Positions 1 through 11,187 of a DNA stretch of 64,000 nt are shown here, in pieces. The stretch is from NCBI GenBank assembly GCA_027924585.1, contig BSBM01001936.1, forward strand, positions 516,001-580,000, in the 5' to 3' direction. Source of the DNA: Larix kaempferi (lineage: Eukaryota; Streptophyta; Pinopsida; Pinales; Pinaceae). Position numbers and translations under genes: made by a program. Within the stretch, counting starts at the first letter, position 1; each line of letters opens with the position of its first letter. A model generated the notes under the pieces. It had not been told where the DNA came from. It worked only from the letters and a program-made list of their open reading frames with translations, and made no database searches.

Positions 1-1224
1 TGGGTATCTAATAGCGTTCCCGTAGCCAAAAAACAGGGAATGATTAGAGTCTGTGTCGATTACTGTGACTTGAACAAAGCTTGTCCAAAAGACAACTACC
101 CAACTCCGTTCATCAACCAGATCATCGATAACTGTGCCGGGAGTGTCATCTTTTCATTTATGGATGGCGTTTCTTGCTATAATCAGATCGATATCCTCCC
201 AGCCGACCAACATAAAACAACCTTTATCTTCCCTTGGGGGATTTTTGCATATCGAAAGTTACCTTTTGGCCTTAAAAATGCCGGAGCAACTTTCCAACGG
301 GCGATGTCGTACACATTTCACGATATCAAACATATTGTAGAACCATATCTTGATGATCTTCCCGCTCATTCTCAGACCCGGGATGACCATCCTGATCACT
401 TAGGTGCCATTTTCGAAAGGTGCCGTCGCTACAATATCTGTTTGAATCCACATAAGTGCGTCTTTTACGTGGAATCCGGAAAAATTTTGGGATTCATAAT
501 CTCCAAAAGCGGGATACACTTAGATCCTGCGAAGGTAGAAGCTATCTTAGCCCTGCCTTCCCCTACGAATATTCCAGAACTTCAAAGTTTGCAAGGGCAT
601 GCAAACTTTCTACGCCGTTTCATCTGTAATCTTTCCGAGATAACAAAAGGCTATATGAGGCTTCTCAAGAAGAATACTCCCTTTATCTGGGACGATGAAG
701 CCCAACGTTCCTTTGACAATCTAAAGGCGGCCTTCACTAAAGATCTTGTGATCCAACCTCTCGATTACACACGGGATTACATTCTTTATCTCGCAGCTTC
801 GACTTCCACCATCGGTATGGTGCTAGTCCAGGAAGACTATAATGGCATAGAACATGTGGTATACTATCTTAGTAAGAGTCTTCTTGACTCCGAAACTCGT
901 TATTCACATGTTGAAAAACTGGCTCTGGCAACAGTTTTCGTTGCCCAGAGGTTTCGCCATTACATTCTACTTCGTCGGAGCACTGTTATAGACGATTTCA
1001 ATCCAATGTATTATATCCTCACGCGTCAAGTGCTTGGGGGAAAATATTCTCGTTGGATTGTCATCCTTCAAGAATTTGACTTGGAATTTGTCAAAGCCAA
1101 GTCCAAGAAGTCTTTGGTCTTTGCTGAGTTGATTTGTAACTTGCCCCGTGCTACCGAGCAATCCGAGCCCATCGATTCTCTTCCTGACGAATCGTTGTTC
1201 CTCATTAGCACGTCTGATCCGTGA
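1..1224 (+). pseudogene. Ty3/gypsy (Tat-like) reverse transcriptase and RNase H, 5'-truncated by the window edge
   Basis: This is the middle of a retrotransposon pol polyprotein that copies element RNA into DNA. The frame is open from base 1, so the gene starts outside the window. The RT palm begins with VCVDYCDLNKACPKDNYP, followed by the fingers-palm stretch PFGLKNAGATFQRAM and a catalytic box YLDD near residue 105 of the visible protein (family consensus YVDD, and L is tolerated). The connection and gypsy RNase H region follow (WDDEAQRSFDNLK, then a degenerate RNase H with YLSKSLLDSETRYSHVEK). A TGA at 1222-1224 stops the frame, and the same frame carries on beyond it into the integrase zinc-binding region. 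That makes the stop a mutation rather than a natural end. Tat affiliation is inferred from the neighbouring second RNase H and the antisense extra gene. Confidence 0.9.
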
Positions 1225-2464
1225 TACGGGGATATTTTATTATATCTCCAAACCCAACGCTTCTGCCCTGACCTCACTCATGATGAACGTCGACGCATCC
1301 GACATCACGCCAAATACTACCTCATAGTCAACGATACCCTTTATCGACGTGGTGTCGAAAATTTTCTTCGACGTTGTTTGACTCTAGATGAGGCGGAATG
1401 CGTTCTTAATGACTACCACACTGGAGCATGTGGTGGTCATCTCTCTGGGATGGCTAAGACCCAGAAAATACTGAGCAGGATATTTCTGGCCCTCGATTTT
1501 CAAAGACTGCATTGAAACGGTCAAGAAATGTCCACCATGTCGATTATTTTATAGTAAAACACGCTAGCACCCTGCTCCACTCCATCATGTTATTGTCGTC
1601 GGTCCCTTTTCCAAATGGGGCAAAGATTTAATACACTGTAAGCCCAGTTTAGCCGGGGGGCATAGCTATGTCATAGTAGCTGTTGACTATTTCACAAAAT
1701 GGGCTGAAGTGATGCCTACTTATGCTGAGGACGGCAAAACAACAACTCAATTCATATTCAATCACATTATAGCTAGATTTGGTGTCCCACAATCCATTGT
1801 GACCGATCATGGCTCCCACTTCAGGAACCATATGATTGAGGAACTAAGTGTCAAGTTGGGTTTTCGCCATGAAAACTCAACCCCATACCACCCACAAGCC
1901 AATGGCCAAGTTGAAGCCATTAACAAAGTTCTGAAACGAATGATTCAGCGTATTGTGGGTACTCATAAATCCAACTAGCACTCAGCTCTATTTTCAGCAC
2001 TATGGGCATACCAAACCTCAGCAAAAAGTGCTACTGGGTTTACACCATTCCAACTGGTGTATGGCCTGGAAGCCATTTTACCGATTGAATGTGGAATTCC
2101 ATCACTTAAGATAGCCATAGAGATACTTCCCCACACCACTTATGAAGAGGAACGGTTTCTATACCTAGCCAAGCTAGATGAAACCTGTCACGACACTGCC
2201 TTAGCCAACGAAGCTCATAAAAAATGCATCAAAGCATAGTATGATAAATCCGTTCAACCTCGGATTTTCAATGAAGGTGACCTTGTACTCACATATGATC
2301 AAATGCACAATAAACTCAGAAAAGAAAAACTAGAATCTATGTGGTATGGCCCCTTTGTTGTAAAATGTTTCTTGGAGAAAGGAGCCTATGAACTCGTCGA
2401 TTGTGATGGCACGCCATTGGCACGGCCCCGCAATGGGATATACCTCAAACGAATCTACGCGTAA
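1225..2464 (+). pseudogene. Ty3/gypsy integrase, frameshifted
   Basis: The integrase inserts the element DNA copy into the genome. The H2C2 zinc-binding part begins in the RT frame (YHTGACGGHLSGMAKTQKIL, about 1410-1470). It then shifts frame near 1480, where the CPPC half of the finger appears. The catalytic core is readable at about 1675-1978: AVDYFTKWAE (first D), VTDHGSHFRN (second D) and GQVEAINKVLKR (E) give a complete DDE set. Stops interrupt it near 1564, at 1976 and near 2237. The C-terminal part, with WYGPFVV and GTPLARPRNGIYLKRIYA, ends at 2464. All parts are collinear with RT, so this is one decayed pol gene and not separate genes. No second RNase H fits between the first RNase H and this integrase: only about 65 bp separate them. 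Confidence 0.88.
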
Positions 2465-2585
2465 GGTTATCCTACGCGGGATACTTTTTTTACATAATGT
2501 ACTTAGCTTGTTTTCACTCATCTTTTTGGTGTGCGCACGGACCTCATGTATCCATTCTTACCTTGACTTGTGATTTTGTACGCAG

Positions 2586-2999
2586 ATGTCTGCCTACTTC
2601 GGATTCGCCGACGTTGCAAGCCGGCATACCCGGAACCTTGCTTCCGCAGCATGGGTAATCTATTCTCCCACTGGTGAGGTACTATCTTAAGGAGCAAATT
2701 GTTTGGGCCCTGCAACCAACAATATCGCAGAGTACCATGCAGTCATCGGACTCTTGACGGAGGTTGCTTCCCTTGGAATTGACTCCCTATTAGTCTTTTT
2801 AGACTCCCAACTCGTGGTTTCTCACCTGAATCGTGTTTACACAGTTCGCGATCCTATCCTACTTCGTTTATTTCGAAGGGTACGCCTCTTGGAACGATCT
2901 TTTAATTTAATTTCATATCAACACGTACCAAGGGAGTTGAATTGTATAGCTGATTCATTAGCTAATTACATTTTGGATTGGCATCTTGCCCATACATAA
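2586..2999 (+). pseudogene. Second (plant/archaeal-type) RNase H downstream of integrase
   Basis: A short ORF starts with ATG at 2586 and ends with TAA at 2999. A single in-frame TAA at 2688-2690 breaks it. The four acidic residues expected of an RNase HI fold appear in order: D in FADVASRH, E in NNIAEYHAV, D in VFLDSQLVVSHLN, and D in IADSLANYIL. This resembles the plant/archaeal-like RNase H that Tat-lineage gypsy elements carry in addition to their native RNase H. The ATG directly follows an acceptor-like TTTTGTACGCAG (2574-2585), and a donor-like GTAAGG sits at the end of the integrase (2461). Expression from a spliced RNA is therefore possible. The frames do not join across that putative intron, so an independent start is more likely. 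Placement after the integrase is unusual as far as I recall. Confidence 0.75.
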
Positions 3000-3394
3000 A
3001 AACACATCACAAAATAAAGACACAAGTCATTGTAAATAAATAGATCATAAAAATAGGTCCATATATATATCACTGTATGTAAATGTGTTTTTCCAAATAC
3101 ATAAAGTTTGTGTTTTAAAGACAAAATTTGGGACCTAATCCCATACAAAAAATTGGCTCTCAAAGCCTACATATTGTATACATGCTGCAAAAAGATAAAA
3201 GCTACCATCTAAGGAGATCTAGGGGATCTATCATGTTCCTCATCAGATTCCTCACGCTGCTGGTGATAACACACTATAGCCCGAACCACCCTATGAAGGA
3301 GTCGGCCAATGCGCCTAGGAAAAACTACGGTATGTCGTTGGAGATGCAAAGGGATGTCGTCCACCCTCATAGCAGGGATACAGTGGGTTAAACC

Positions 3395-4955
3395 CTATAG
3401 ATTCCTCTCTATCTCCTGGACCCCTCCCGCCTCATCCTCATCTTCTTCCTCGTCCGGAGCGGCTTGGTGATCAACACCACCTCGGCATAATGGTGAGTAC
3501 CCTGCTGGTCTCTGTGGTCCATGATCTGCGACATGCACACGTACATATATTAAAAGTCTGTTACACATTCTAAAAAACAATAAAAATTATATATTCAAAA
3601 AAGAAAAAAAATATATCCATGAAGGTCATACCTGAATTTTGCCAATCCTCATCTTTCGGCAGTGCCAAGTCTATTTCCTCACGGAAGTCCACACCTGCAT
3701 AGGGGTAGTCATTAATCATCACAATCTGTTCCTCAAGCCATGAGAAGAAATCCTCACCGAAAGCCAAACGTTGTGCCCCCCCAAGGCGTCCTGCATATTC
3801 ACTCCATTGAGCCATCCATGGATCGGTGGGAGGACGGGGGGGCATGGCTATCTGTGGGCGCAACAACGGCACCCTCTCCAAAAAGAAGGTGACTAAGATG
3901 CTCCCGTACCCAAATTGAGAATTATCTCCGAGCCTGCACTTGTTCACTTGCTCTTTGAGGTTGGTCAATACTGCCTCACACCAGTTGAATACTGTTCCTT
4001 CCATACAATCTACTGCAAGATTCATCTTCGTACGAGACGCCTGATGGGGACCCGTGCTTCCTGCTGCACATGTGATGGTGAACAACACGGTTTTTAAAGG
4101 AAGTTCTACAATGTCTTTTATGACCACCTTGCCGCTTTTCTTCCCCGAACCTTGACGGCAATAATGAGAAATCAAAGAATCCGTGCTCGCCTCCGAGGCT
4201 GTGAACCCAGTAAAACTCACCCAGGCTCCTCTTTTTGAGAGGCCCATGAGGAAATAGATGTCCTCGAGTTCAATCTCGAGGGTGTGTTCTCCTACTTGGA
4301 AATCCTGAATGTCAGGGTCCCACATTTGAATAATGTGGGTGAGAATTTTTTCCTGCTTACAGATGCCTTTGGTCTTGAAGAATTTCAACAAACCACATTC
4401 CCGCAGTGCAGTCACAGTCCTTTGGTCATTTTCGGCCAACAAATCATCCACCTCATGCTCTCTTTCTTTCCAATGGACCATTTTGCTCCAAACAAGTTTC
4501 AAACACCTGCAAAAGGTCATAGGAAACACTCATTAATCATTTAACAACTTGATCTCAGCTAAAAATTTGAGAAAAAATAATTTTTTCATCTTAAAATTCG
4601 CCTCTATCACGCCTAGGGGAAATTTGACTACGCGGTACTGCACAGTACCGCACCCAGGTTTAACCTTACAGTGCGGTACTGTTGCACAGTACCGCGCCTC
4701 CCGATATAGCGCCTGCGCGGTATTGTGAAGGGAAAAAATTGCCTAATAGGGATTGCCCAAAAAATTATTTTTCCCTACTTAAAACAAGTTATTCATACAT
4801 GCAATGAAAGAGGGGCTTGAAAGCTCTTACCTGGCACAAACGGCTGTTGAAACGGTGCCCCGAATCTCCAGATATGAACTCTTGAAGTTTTTGCTCCTCA
4901 AATGGGTAAAATCTCCTCTTTTGGTAAATGCACAAGTGAAATGGTAACTTTCCAT
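3395..4955 (-). CDS. Plant mobile domain (PMD) protein, three exons, antisense in a gypsy element
   Basis: The inferred exons are 4955-4831, 4506-3632 and 3525-3395 (stop). All junctions are GT-AG with strong context (GCCAG|GTAAGA, TTTTGCAG|G, TTCAG|GTATGA, GTCGCAG|A) and the phases match, giving 376 codons with no internal stop. Exon 1 starts with MESYHFTCAFTKRG. Exon 2 carries the PMD-like core (LLAENDQRTVTALRECG, about residue 60; LEIELEDIYFLMGLSKRG, about residue 125; MPPRPPTDPWMAQWSEYAG, about residue 265). Exon 3 encodes an acidic tail (DEEEDEDEAGG). PMD proteins derive from transposases; some host members act in silencing, and extra ORFs with a transposon-derived domain are known in Tat gypsy elements. 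Its antisense position just after pol fits that arrangement. A TATATAAA (minus strand, about 4977-4970) lies only about 20 bp before the ATG, so the start is less certain than the splicing. Exact family placement needs a profile search. Confidence 0.72.
4632..4695. repeat. Two palindromes GCGGTACTG...CAGTACCGC
   Basis: Two perfect 9-bp inverted repeats sit 21 bp apart: 4632-4651 (2-bp spacer) and 4673-4695 (5-bp spacer). Both have arms GCGGTACTG and CAGTACCGC. They lie inside intron 1 of the antisense PMD gene. A further half-site, GCGGTATTG, follows at about 4718. Related GCGGTA motifs recur at 7090-7180. Confidence 0.8.
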
Positions 4956-5295
4956 ATTTACCCATCCTTTATATAGTTTTTTTCACTTATTTTTTACTCA
5001 TTATTTTATCTGGTTAAAATAAAACCCATTTCACATTACTAATATCTGGTTTCATGAGCATTTGTTGACAGGGTCTCTTTTAAAAAAAAATCACATTGGC
5101 GTTCATTTATTGTTCGACCTTCATTTTGAGCCTACTTTATCTTTTTCGTGCTCTGGATTAAAACTTGAAAAAGATTCCAAGCGCTTCTACACCCATGTCG
5201 TGCTTGTCAAACTTAAGTAAATGGTGTCGAGCTTGGTCAGCTTTACTCATGCTCGTTAAATGATGAGGAAAGTATTATCCTGGTTGTATTTTATT

Positions 5296-5640
5296 CTCTT
5301 TTCGGACCAAAATAATTAAAAATTACGAAAAAGACCATTGGAGTCCATAGTTAAGCTCTTTTCAGACTCCCTAAAATTGAAAAGATTGCCAAGTGATATT
5401 GACTCTTTCACACTTGTAAAAGTATTTGAAAGGTCGTCTATTCGGTGATAGGTTACCCCTTTTTCGGCCCGTCTAGACTATTTACGAGAAAGGTATACCT
5501 TGATCAATTTTTGGCTGGGAGAGTTCTCTCGGGAATTGTTTTACACTTTTTCAGGATCGAGGGACTAAAATTACGAAAAAGTACACTTTGGAGCCTCCTT
5601 TAGGTTTTTCAGGCTCTCTAAATGTGAAAAACTACCGAGT
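5296..5640. repeat. Degenerate ~240-bp direct repeat, two copies
   Basis: Copy 1 starts near 5300 and copy 2 near 5540. Both contain, in order, a TTTTCGGAC/TTTTCAGGATC start, AAAATTACGAAAAAG, a block TTGGAG(T/C)C, a TTTTCAG(A/G)CT block and a TGAAAA-to-CCGAGT/CCAAGT ending. The divergence is large, so this is an old duplication. Confidence 0.55.
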
Positions 5641-6289
5641 TTTCCTTCCTTGGACTCATTAAAATTTAACATCGAAGGACCCACTTTGGGATGAACCCCT
5701 CCATTCTGAGGTTCGTAAAACATGTGAGATTGGACTCGTCAATGAGATGAGCTATACCGAGCATCTGTTATCCTCTTCAAGCTCGAAAAACAACAAAGAG
5801 GTACTCGTCTATCATGTCGGGGGAATATGGGGAACAAGTCAAGTTTGTTTTGGCAGCTTGTCAGTCGTTACCTTTGAAAATGGCATGTGTCCGTCCCTTG
5901 TCTATGTTGGGTATCTATTTTCGCTGAGTTATGGTCATCATCCTGATCATCTCTCTGGACACGAGTCTACTCGTTCGGTGTCTATCCTCTTCTATTAATA
6001 ACCCCTGCTGCCAAGTCCTGTTACATGCCGTTTCATGTTCAAAGGATTGCATTGTTCAGAGTCATTCATTGTGTCAGACCTCCGCTATGTCAGTATATAC
6101 TTCATTGTTTCATCATCCTATACTATCTTTTGTTCCGATTTCGTGTCGATGATGTGGGAATCATTATGGCCCACCTTCGACGAGTCTATTTCTGTCGATG
6201 CCAAATCACTATCCGGGAATTGGACTTAGGGATCAACCATTAGTACCTTGGTACCTGCATGCCTCAATGGCAGGTTTCCTCGTGTTCGA

Positions 6290-6490
6290 CACTAGGTTTA
6301 CATCATTAACCTATGATCAAACGATCTCTCGAATGTTCGACATCAACTCATTCATTCGCATTTCGTTGAGATGTACTATAGATACCTTGGGGGTCATCGT
6401 CATCATTGGTGATTTCCCTTGCATTTGTTAACGGTTCACATCATTGACCGATAATCAAATGGTTTGTACCATGTTCGACTTCAACACTTT
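6290..6490. repeat. Degenerate ~140-bp direct repeat
   Basis: The block with TTTACATCATTAACCTATGAT...ATGTTCGACATCAAC (about 6298-6350) recurs as TTCACATCATTGACCGATAAT...ATGTTCGACTTCAAC (about 6435-6487). It lies in the LTR-like region and has no coding signal. Confidence 0.55.
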
Positions 6491-7060
6491 GCAATCACAT
6501 AGATAGATTCGTATCATTTGCGATTGGGTAGAAGACCCTGGGCGCACCTTTATACCTTAATTGCGTCTAGGTTGCGGTGGAGATGTCCTTTGTATTATCA
6601 CACAGATCCACTTTTTGTATTGGTCATGGCTGTGTCATTACTGTCTCATGGATCTACGATTGTTCATAGTAGCCATGATTTGTCTACAGTCTATGTCATC
6701 TCAGTACTCATGGATCTGCAATGTATTGGTCGGCAACCATGCTTTGAGTCAATTGTTTCCAAGCATGGGGATGCCCTCCTCGGTGGTATATCTAACATTT
6801 TGTTTCTGTTTCAGCTCCTTGTCGCTCTCCTCGATGCTATCTCCGCATAGTATTTGTAAAGTCTTTCGGCCATCAGTCCCTTCTGACCTCACACTTTAGG
6901 GTTCATCTGTTATACCTCCATATTTCACAGTGTCACATCTTCACCACACAAATAGTTGACGACACTTCCCCTACTGCTTAAAACACCCAGAAGAGAAAAA
7001 TGATGAGTGATCCCTGAAGACAAGCCCATTTTGTCAAGAATCAACCCAGCTGAGATTTCA

Positions 7061-7190
7061 TATACCTACACTACCACGCCTTGCTCCAACTTAGGTGTGC
7101 GGTAGTCTACACTACCGTGCTATGCTCTTTCTCTACCATGCGGTACTACCACGTTATGTTGTGTTTGAGGGGCGCGGTACTCCTTTTTTA
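7061..7190. repeat. Cluster of GCGGTA-type palindromic motifs
   Basis: CACTACCACGCC, GCGGTAGTCTACACTACCGTGC (an imperfect palindrome at about 7099-7120), GCGGTACTACCACG and GCGCGGTACTCC occur within 130 bp. The core GCGGTA(C/G)T is the one found in the perfect palindromes at 4632-4695, in the same element-like region. Confidence 0.55.
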
Positions 7191-7337
7191 GTCATTTTTC
7201 CATGGCTTGTGGGATCTTGATTTTTGAGGATTGGTGTCCCTGATTCGATCCTAACTCACTTTCTGTGATTATTAGGCCTGATCCACTAAACTCTCCCAAG
7301 ATCCACCCTTCTCTCTTGTTGGTTAACCCTACCACAC

Positions 7338-7350
7338 ACTATAAGAGAGA
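7338..7350 (+). promoter_or_regulatory. Possible LTR core promoter (TATA-like ACTATAAGAG)
   Basis: CACACTATAAGAGAGAGG lies in GC-richer surroundings near the right side of the LTR-like region, where an LTR U3/R junction is expected. No transcript evidence or second LTR is available, so this is only a positional inference. Confidence 0.25.
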
Positions 7351-8512
7351 GGCATTCCATGAGCAAAGGGGAGGACTCTTGGAGACATCAAAGTTATGAT
7401 CTTGAATCTTTGTGGAGATAGCTAGAGGAGGAAGCACTTGGAGCTGGGAGTTGGCTTGGATATCAAGCAACCATTGTAAGTGACTTCAAGTTGGTAATAG
7501 AACATAACTTGTCTTGTTTACCAAATCACATGTGTTGATTTTGTTTCAATGATATGATTTGTATCTATTGTATATTTAGATCCTAACTCATATTTCAAGT
7601 TTCTAGAGAATCGTATATGCTTGTATCTTGGTTTCATTTTGACAGGCTCATTCGCAAGGAATTGGAAATTGGAGCAACCATAAAGACAAGCAATTGGATT
7701 GAAGGTCAGTTAGATCTCTTCTGTTCCTTCCAGCAGTTTAATCTTGAAATGTCTGTTTAGATCTAGGAATTCAAGGTAGCATTTGTTTAGTTTTGTCTTA
7801 GTTTAGAGTCAGTTAAAGTCTACTTTAATCTAAGAGAATTTCTACCTATCCATAGCGAGAAAATTCTACATACACCTCATGCATGTAGCATCTAAGTAGT
7901 ATGTGTGAATATAGCAAAATGGCATAGAGTGTGAATCATGATACATATATGAAATGAAATACAAAGACATCGAGGCTCTAAATAGCTTCTATAGGCCAGA
8001 ACAAATCATGCTACAACAAATAACTACATATCATCAAAAGCATTGGTTACACAAGGATCATTATCGTTATCATCACTCTCAACCTCCTTGTCTAGACTTT
8101 GCTTCTACCTTGATCCTCCATGGACAGTCAACACCGTCCAATTTTGATGACATTGCCTAATCCAAGCCTTAAAATATGGTAGACAAAGCTTAACATGCCT
8201 AATCAATGATTTTGGCTTGTGGGAAGGACATTTTTGCTAAAATCATGACAAAGGAATTCAACAATCAACACCATGAACATTAGGGTACATATAGGGCTTG
8301 GTGCTCTTGATTAAATTCCAATTCCATACTCCCATACATGACAGAATCCAATAGAAACACTACAATCCTGTCCATCCTGAAATCTTGAAAACTATTGAGT
8401 CTGCTGAATTCTGAAAGGGAAATGAAATTCTAATTTCTCCATATGAAGTTCAATGAGGTTGGAACCACTCTCAAACATCTTGGAACAATTAATGGTAATG
8501 TCCTTAAAAAAT
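7351..8512. other. No recognisable gene
   Basis: Probably LTR R/U5 or flanking DNA up to about 7.9 kb. After that, AT-rich DNA has short, weakly coding-looking stretches on the minus strand (about 8160-7960) that I cannot assign to a family. Confidence 0.4.
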
Positions 8513-8776
8513 GGGACACTCCCATGCTCCCTTTTTACCAAATTCCATCGTTTTGAACTCCCTCTCCCTAGTAATTATTCATAATATTTAATGTCTCCTT
8601 TTTAATTGAATGTAAAAAAGATAAATTTAATATTATGATTAACTACTAGGGAGAGGGGGAATTTATTATTACCATAAATTACTAGGGAGAGGGGGGATTT
8701 GATATTACCAATAATTACTAGGGAGAGGGGGTTCGAAACAACAGATTTTGGTAAAATGGGAGCGTGGGAGTGTCTC
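8513..8776. mobile_element. MITE with ~65-bp terminal inverted repeats
   Basis: The left arm (8513-8580) starts GGGACACTCCCATGCTCCC and runs through TTTTACCAAA and CCCTCTCCCTAGTAATTATT. The reverse complement of the right arm (8711-8776) reads GAGACACTCCCACGCTCCC, TTTTACCAAA and CCCTCTCCCTAGTAATTATT in the same order. The core is about 130 bp, AT-rich, and carries extra copies of the ACTAGGGAGAGGGGG motif. It has no coding capacity. No clear target-site duplication was found, so the transposase superfamily is not assigned. Confidence 0.8.
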
Positions 8777-9359
8777 ATGTTTTGAGGGAGAAGTTCCCTA
8801 TTGTGTTTCCTTGCATCCATTCTAAAAGGGCACATGGGGAAACATCCCCCTTGGAACACCCATGTCCTGGGAGCATGGGGAGCATGGGGATCATGTACCC
8901 TAACCTTGGTAAATAATTTGAGATGTTGAGGCCACTTTATGTTTAGATCCACTTTAACAAAAACTCTTGGGTTTGAACACGGTTGTCATCACTAATTAGT
9001 ACCTTGCAAACATATCAACAAAGGGCCTCATGTCAGCTGAAGATGGCATACTCAATCTAGAGGGAATATTCTGCTTGATTAATGTTCTTTGAAGTTTGGA
9101 TTGAAGTCATGTCTCCAAGACTGGATATAGGGCAATGGACTAGCTATTGTTCATGTACCAAACTACAAATCATACCCGACAACCATCTCAGAATTAAAAG
9201 GAAAGCAGATTTATCAAGAACCAATCCCCTTGGATGAGTTCAATGAGATCCCTTTAATCTATCAGTTCATAATGCATAATTAACTAAAGGCTTCTTCATC
9301 GAACATTCTTCAAAGGAAATATAATATGACTCTTCCTTGCTCCAAGTACTTCCATTGTT
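8777..9359. other. No gene seen
   Basis: Flank of the MITE. It contains a short CATGGGGAGCATGGGGA direct repeat near 8875 and no domain-like translation on either strand. Confidence 0.4.
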
Positions 9360-9800
9360 CTGTATGTTCAACAATATCATCAAAAAGGAAACTGGTGCTC
9401 TCATCCTCCTCTCCATGAGATGCTTCCTCAGGGTCCACGGGATCCATTATTAGGCTAATATTCTCTTCATCATCAGCTACTATCTCTTCTACTGTGTTTC
9501 TTTAGGAAATCACTATGAAAATTGTATTTTGAATGCCCTAATAGCATTGACTTGATATTCAACAGACCTTGCTTCATTGTTGCTCAGTTGAGCCCCATTG
9601 GATCCAACAAACCAATTATTTACAAGGTATGCATTGTTCTGCATAGGTGTATTCCCTACACTTGAGAGTAACCTAGATCTAGCAGAGGGATTACTCTCCA
9701 CTGATTCAAACACAACCACTAAACTTGTGCTGTTGGGCATGCTAACTTCTTCATGATTTACAGATTCACATATATTCTACAGCACACATACACAGCCCAA
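9360..9800 (-). pseudogene. Unrecognised exon-like remnants
   Basis: Two adjacent minus-strand stretches look protein-coding. One (9790-9513) is open and begins about MPNSTSLVVVFESVESNPS after a continuing upstream frame. The other (9497-9310) has an acidic composition (VEEIVADDEENISLIMDPVD) and follows an acceptor-like AAACACAG. Their frames are not joined by an obvious intron. I do not recognise the family. They could be exons of a captured or decayed host gene, or chance. Confidence 0.25.
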
Positions 9801-10440
9801 GTGTGAGATATTATGCCATGATATGATATAGAAGTGATGATGACATATTGCATATACATAGTCTTGAAGATAACTCTTCCCAAGCAAGCAAATAGTCCTA
9901 GAATGTTGAATATTATTGAGGCAGCCTAAGGGTCATAGATGGAAGATGACTCCTTGGACATAAATGCACAGGTGTAGCTCTTGTGTTGATCCAAAAGATC
10001 TTTTACACCAGTTGGAAGTAAAATTGGAACATGTTCAAACATCCACAAAGTTTTGAAGATGGTGAACAGTTGAAGCAGTCTAATGACAAACACTGATTGA
10101 CCAAGTGAGTAGATCAGATTGACATAACATAATTATACTTGACAGATCAGTTTTGGTAAGGTTGAATTGCACAAGTTCAGATTTGTTACTTTTAGCAAAA
10201 GAATTGTTGAAAAAAATTCCTTTCATCCTGATTTGACAAGAAGTTTGAAGTAGCATATTTGATAGGGGGAGTGTGTTTATTAAAAACTTGAAGATGAGAA
10301 GACTTAAATGAACATTACGATGAAAAGTTAAAGGTTTGAAGAATGATGATGATGCATGCTTACCTTTTATGAATTTACTGAACTTCAGCATATCAGTTAG
10401 GGGGAGCATTTATGTGATGATCATCAAAACGTTGAGGCAT
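9801..10440. other. No gene seen
   Basis: AT-rich DNA. The minus-strand frame at 10,409-10,080 is open by chance composition and shows no family motif. Confidence 0.4.
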
Positions 10441-11132
10441 ATATATTTATGCTTTGAAATGGTGCTCTGCTATGATTCAACGATTGCCATTTAGGCTTTT
10501 TGTTTTTCATTTAACACTTCTAGGTATCGTTGCAATATCGACGGATTCCTGCCACGAAAGTTAATGATATTTAAACGAACTACTATGGAACCAAAGAAAA
10601 ATTTTAACCGCACATGATGAACCTGCCATGAATTTTCGTGGATACAGAGACGAAGTTTCGAGGAACTATAGAAATGTTTCCACGCAGATACTGAACCTGC
10701 CATGAAAGTTAGTGAATCTAATCGTCTCTATTGTGACAAACATTCATGGAGCTGTATAAGATGTTACCACGCAGATGCCGAACTTGCCACGAACATTCGT
10801 TTCTATAGTGACGAACCTCCAATTTAAGTTCGTCTCTATAGACACGAAAGTTCATGGCAAGTAAAGCATTTGCATGGAAACATATACATGAGGGGCATTG
10901 ATATATTAACAAAACTTCATGGAAGAATTCATTTTCCAAAGATCTGACGACTGTTGCGAAGGTGACACGTGGCCACTGAGAAACGTTACTATTTCCACTA
11001 CGGGGAATCTTCATCCCTATATCCACGAAGTTGGTTCCACGAAAAAATGAACCCCATATCGTTGCAATAGAGACTAAAAATCGTGGCTATTACAACGAAA
11101 AAACGTGGCAATTTTGGCCATATGTAGTAGTG
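10441..11132. mobile_element. Right terminal region of a CACTA-type element
   Basis: The segment ends in CCATATGTAGTAGTG (11118-11132), the reverse complement of a CACTACTACA terminus. Inward of it are many copies of a short motif around CCACGAA, TTCATGG and TTCGTC(T/C)CTATA in both orientations. This is the subterminal repeat architecture expected for binding of a TNPA-like protein. The same terminus and motifs occur at 40,191-40,533. Its left end was not found, so this may be a separate, internally deleted relative of the large element to its right. Confidence 0.65.
11118..11132. repeat. CACTA terminal inverted repeat (one end)
   Basis: CCATATGTAGTAGTG is identical over 15 bp to the terminus at 40519-40533 and in the same orientation. 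It therefore cannot be the opposite end of that element. Confidence 0.7.
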
Positions 11133-11187
11133 TGGTGATTACTGTGCAAATTAATGTCATGTGATATAATGAATACACACTAGATGC

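Larger units (their letters stand above)
4956..7060. other. Non-coding, LTR-like region with no gene seen
   Basis: No recognisable protein is encoded; the short open frames overlap each other in several frames and have no domain signature. The base composition and degenerate internal repeats resemble the long U3 of a Tat-type LTR. It follows pol and the extra gene, where a 3' LTR would be expected. No second LTR copy is in the window, so the boundaries cannot be set. Confidence 0.4.

Noticed and set aside
5747-6899. Several open frames of 60-112 codons in overlapping frames
   Set aside because: They overlap in multiple frames, have no domain motifs, and lie in LTR-like repeat DNA.
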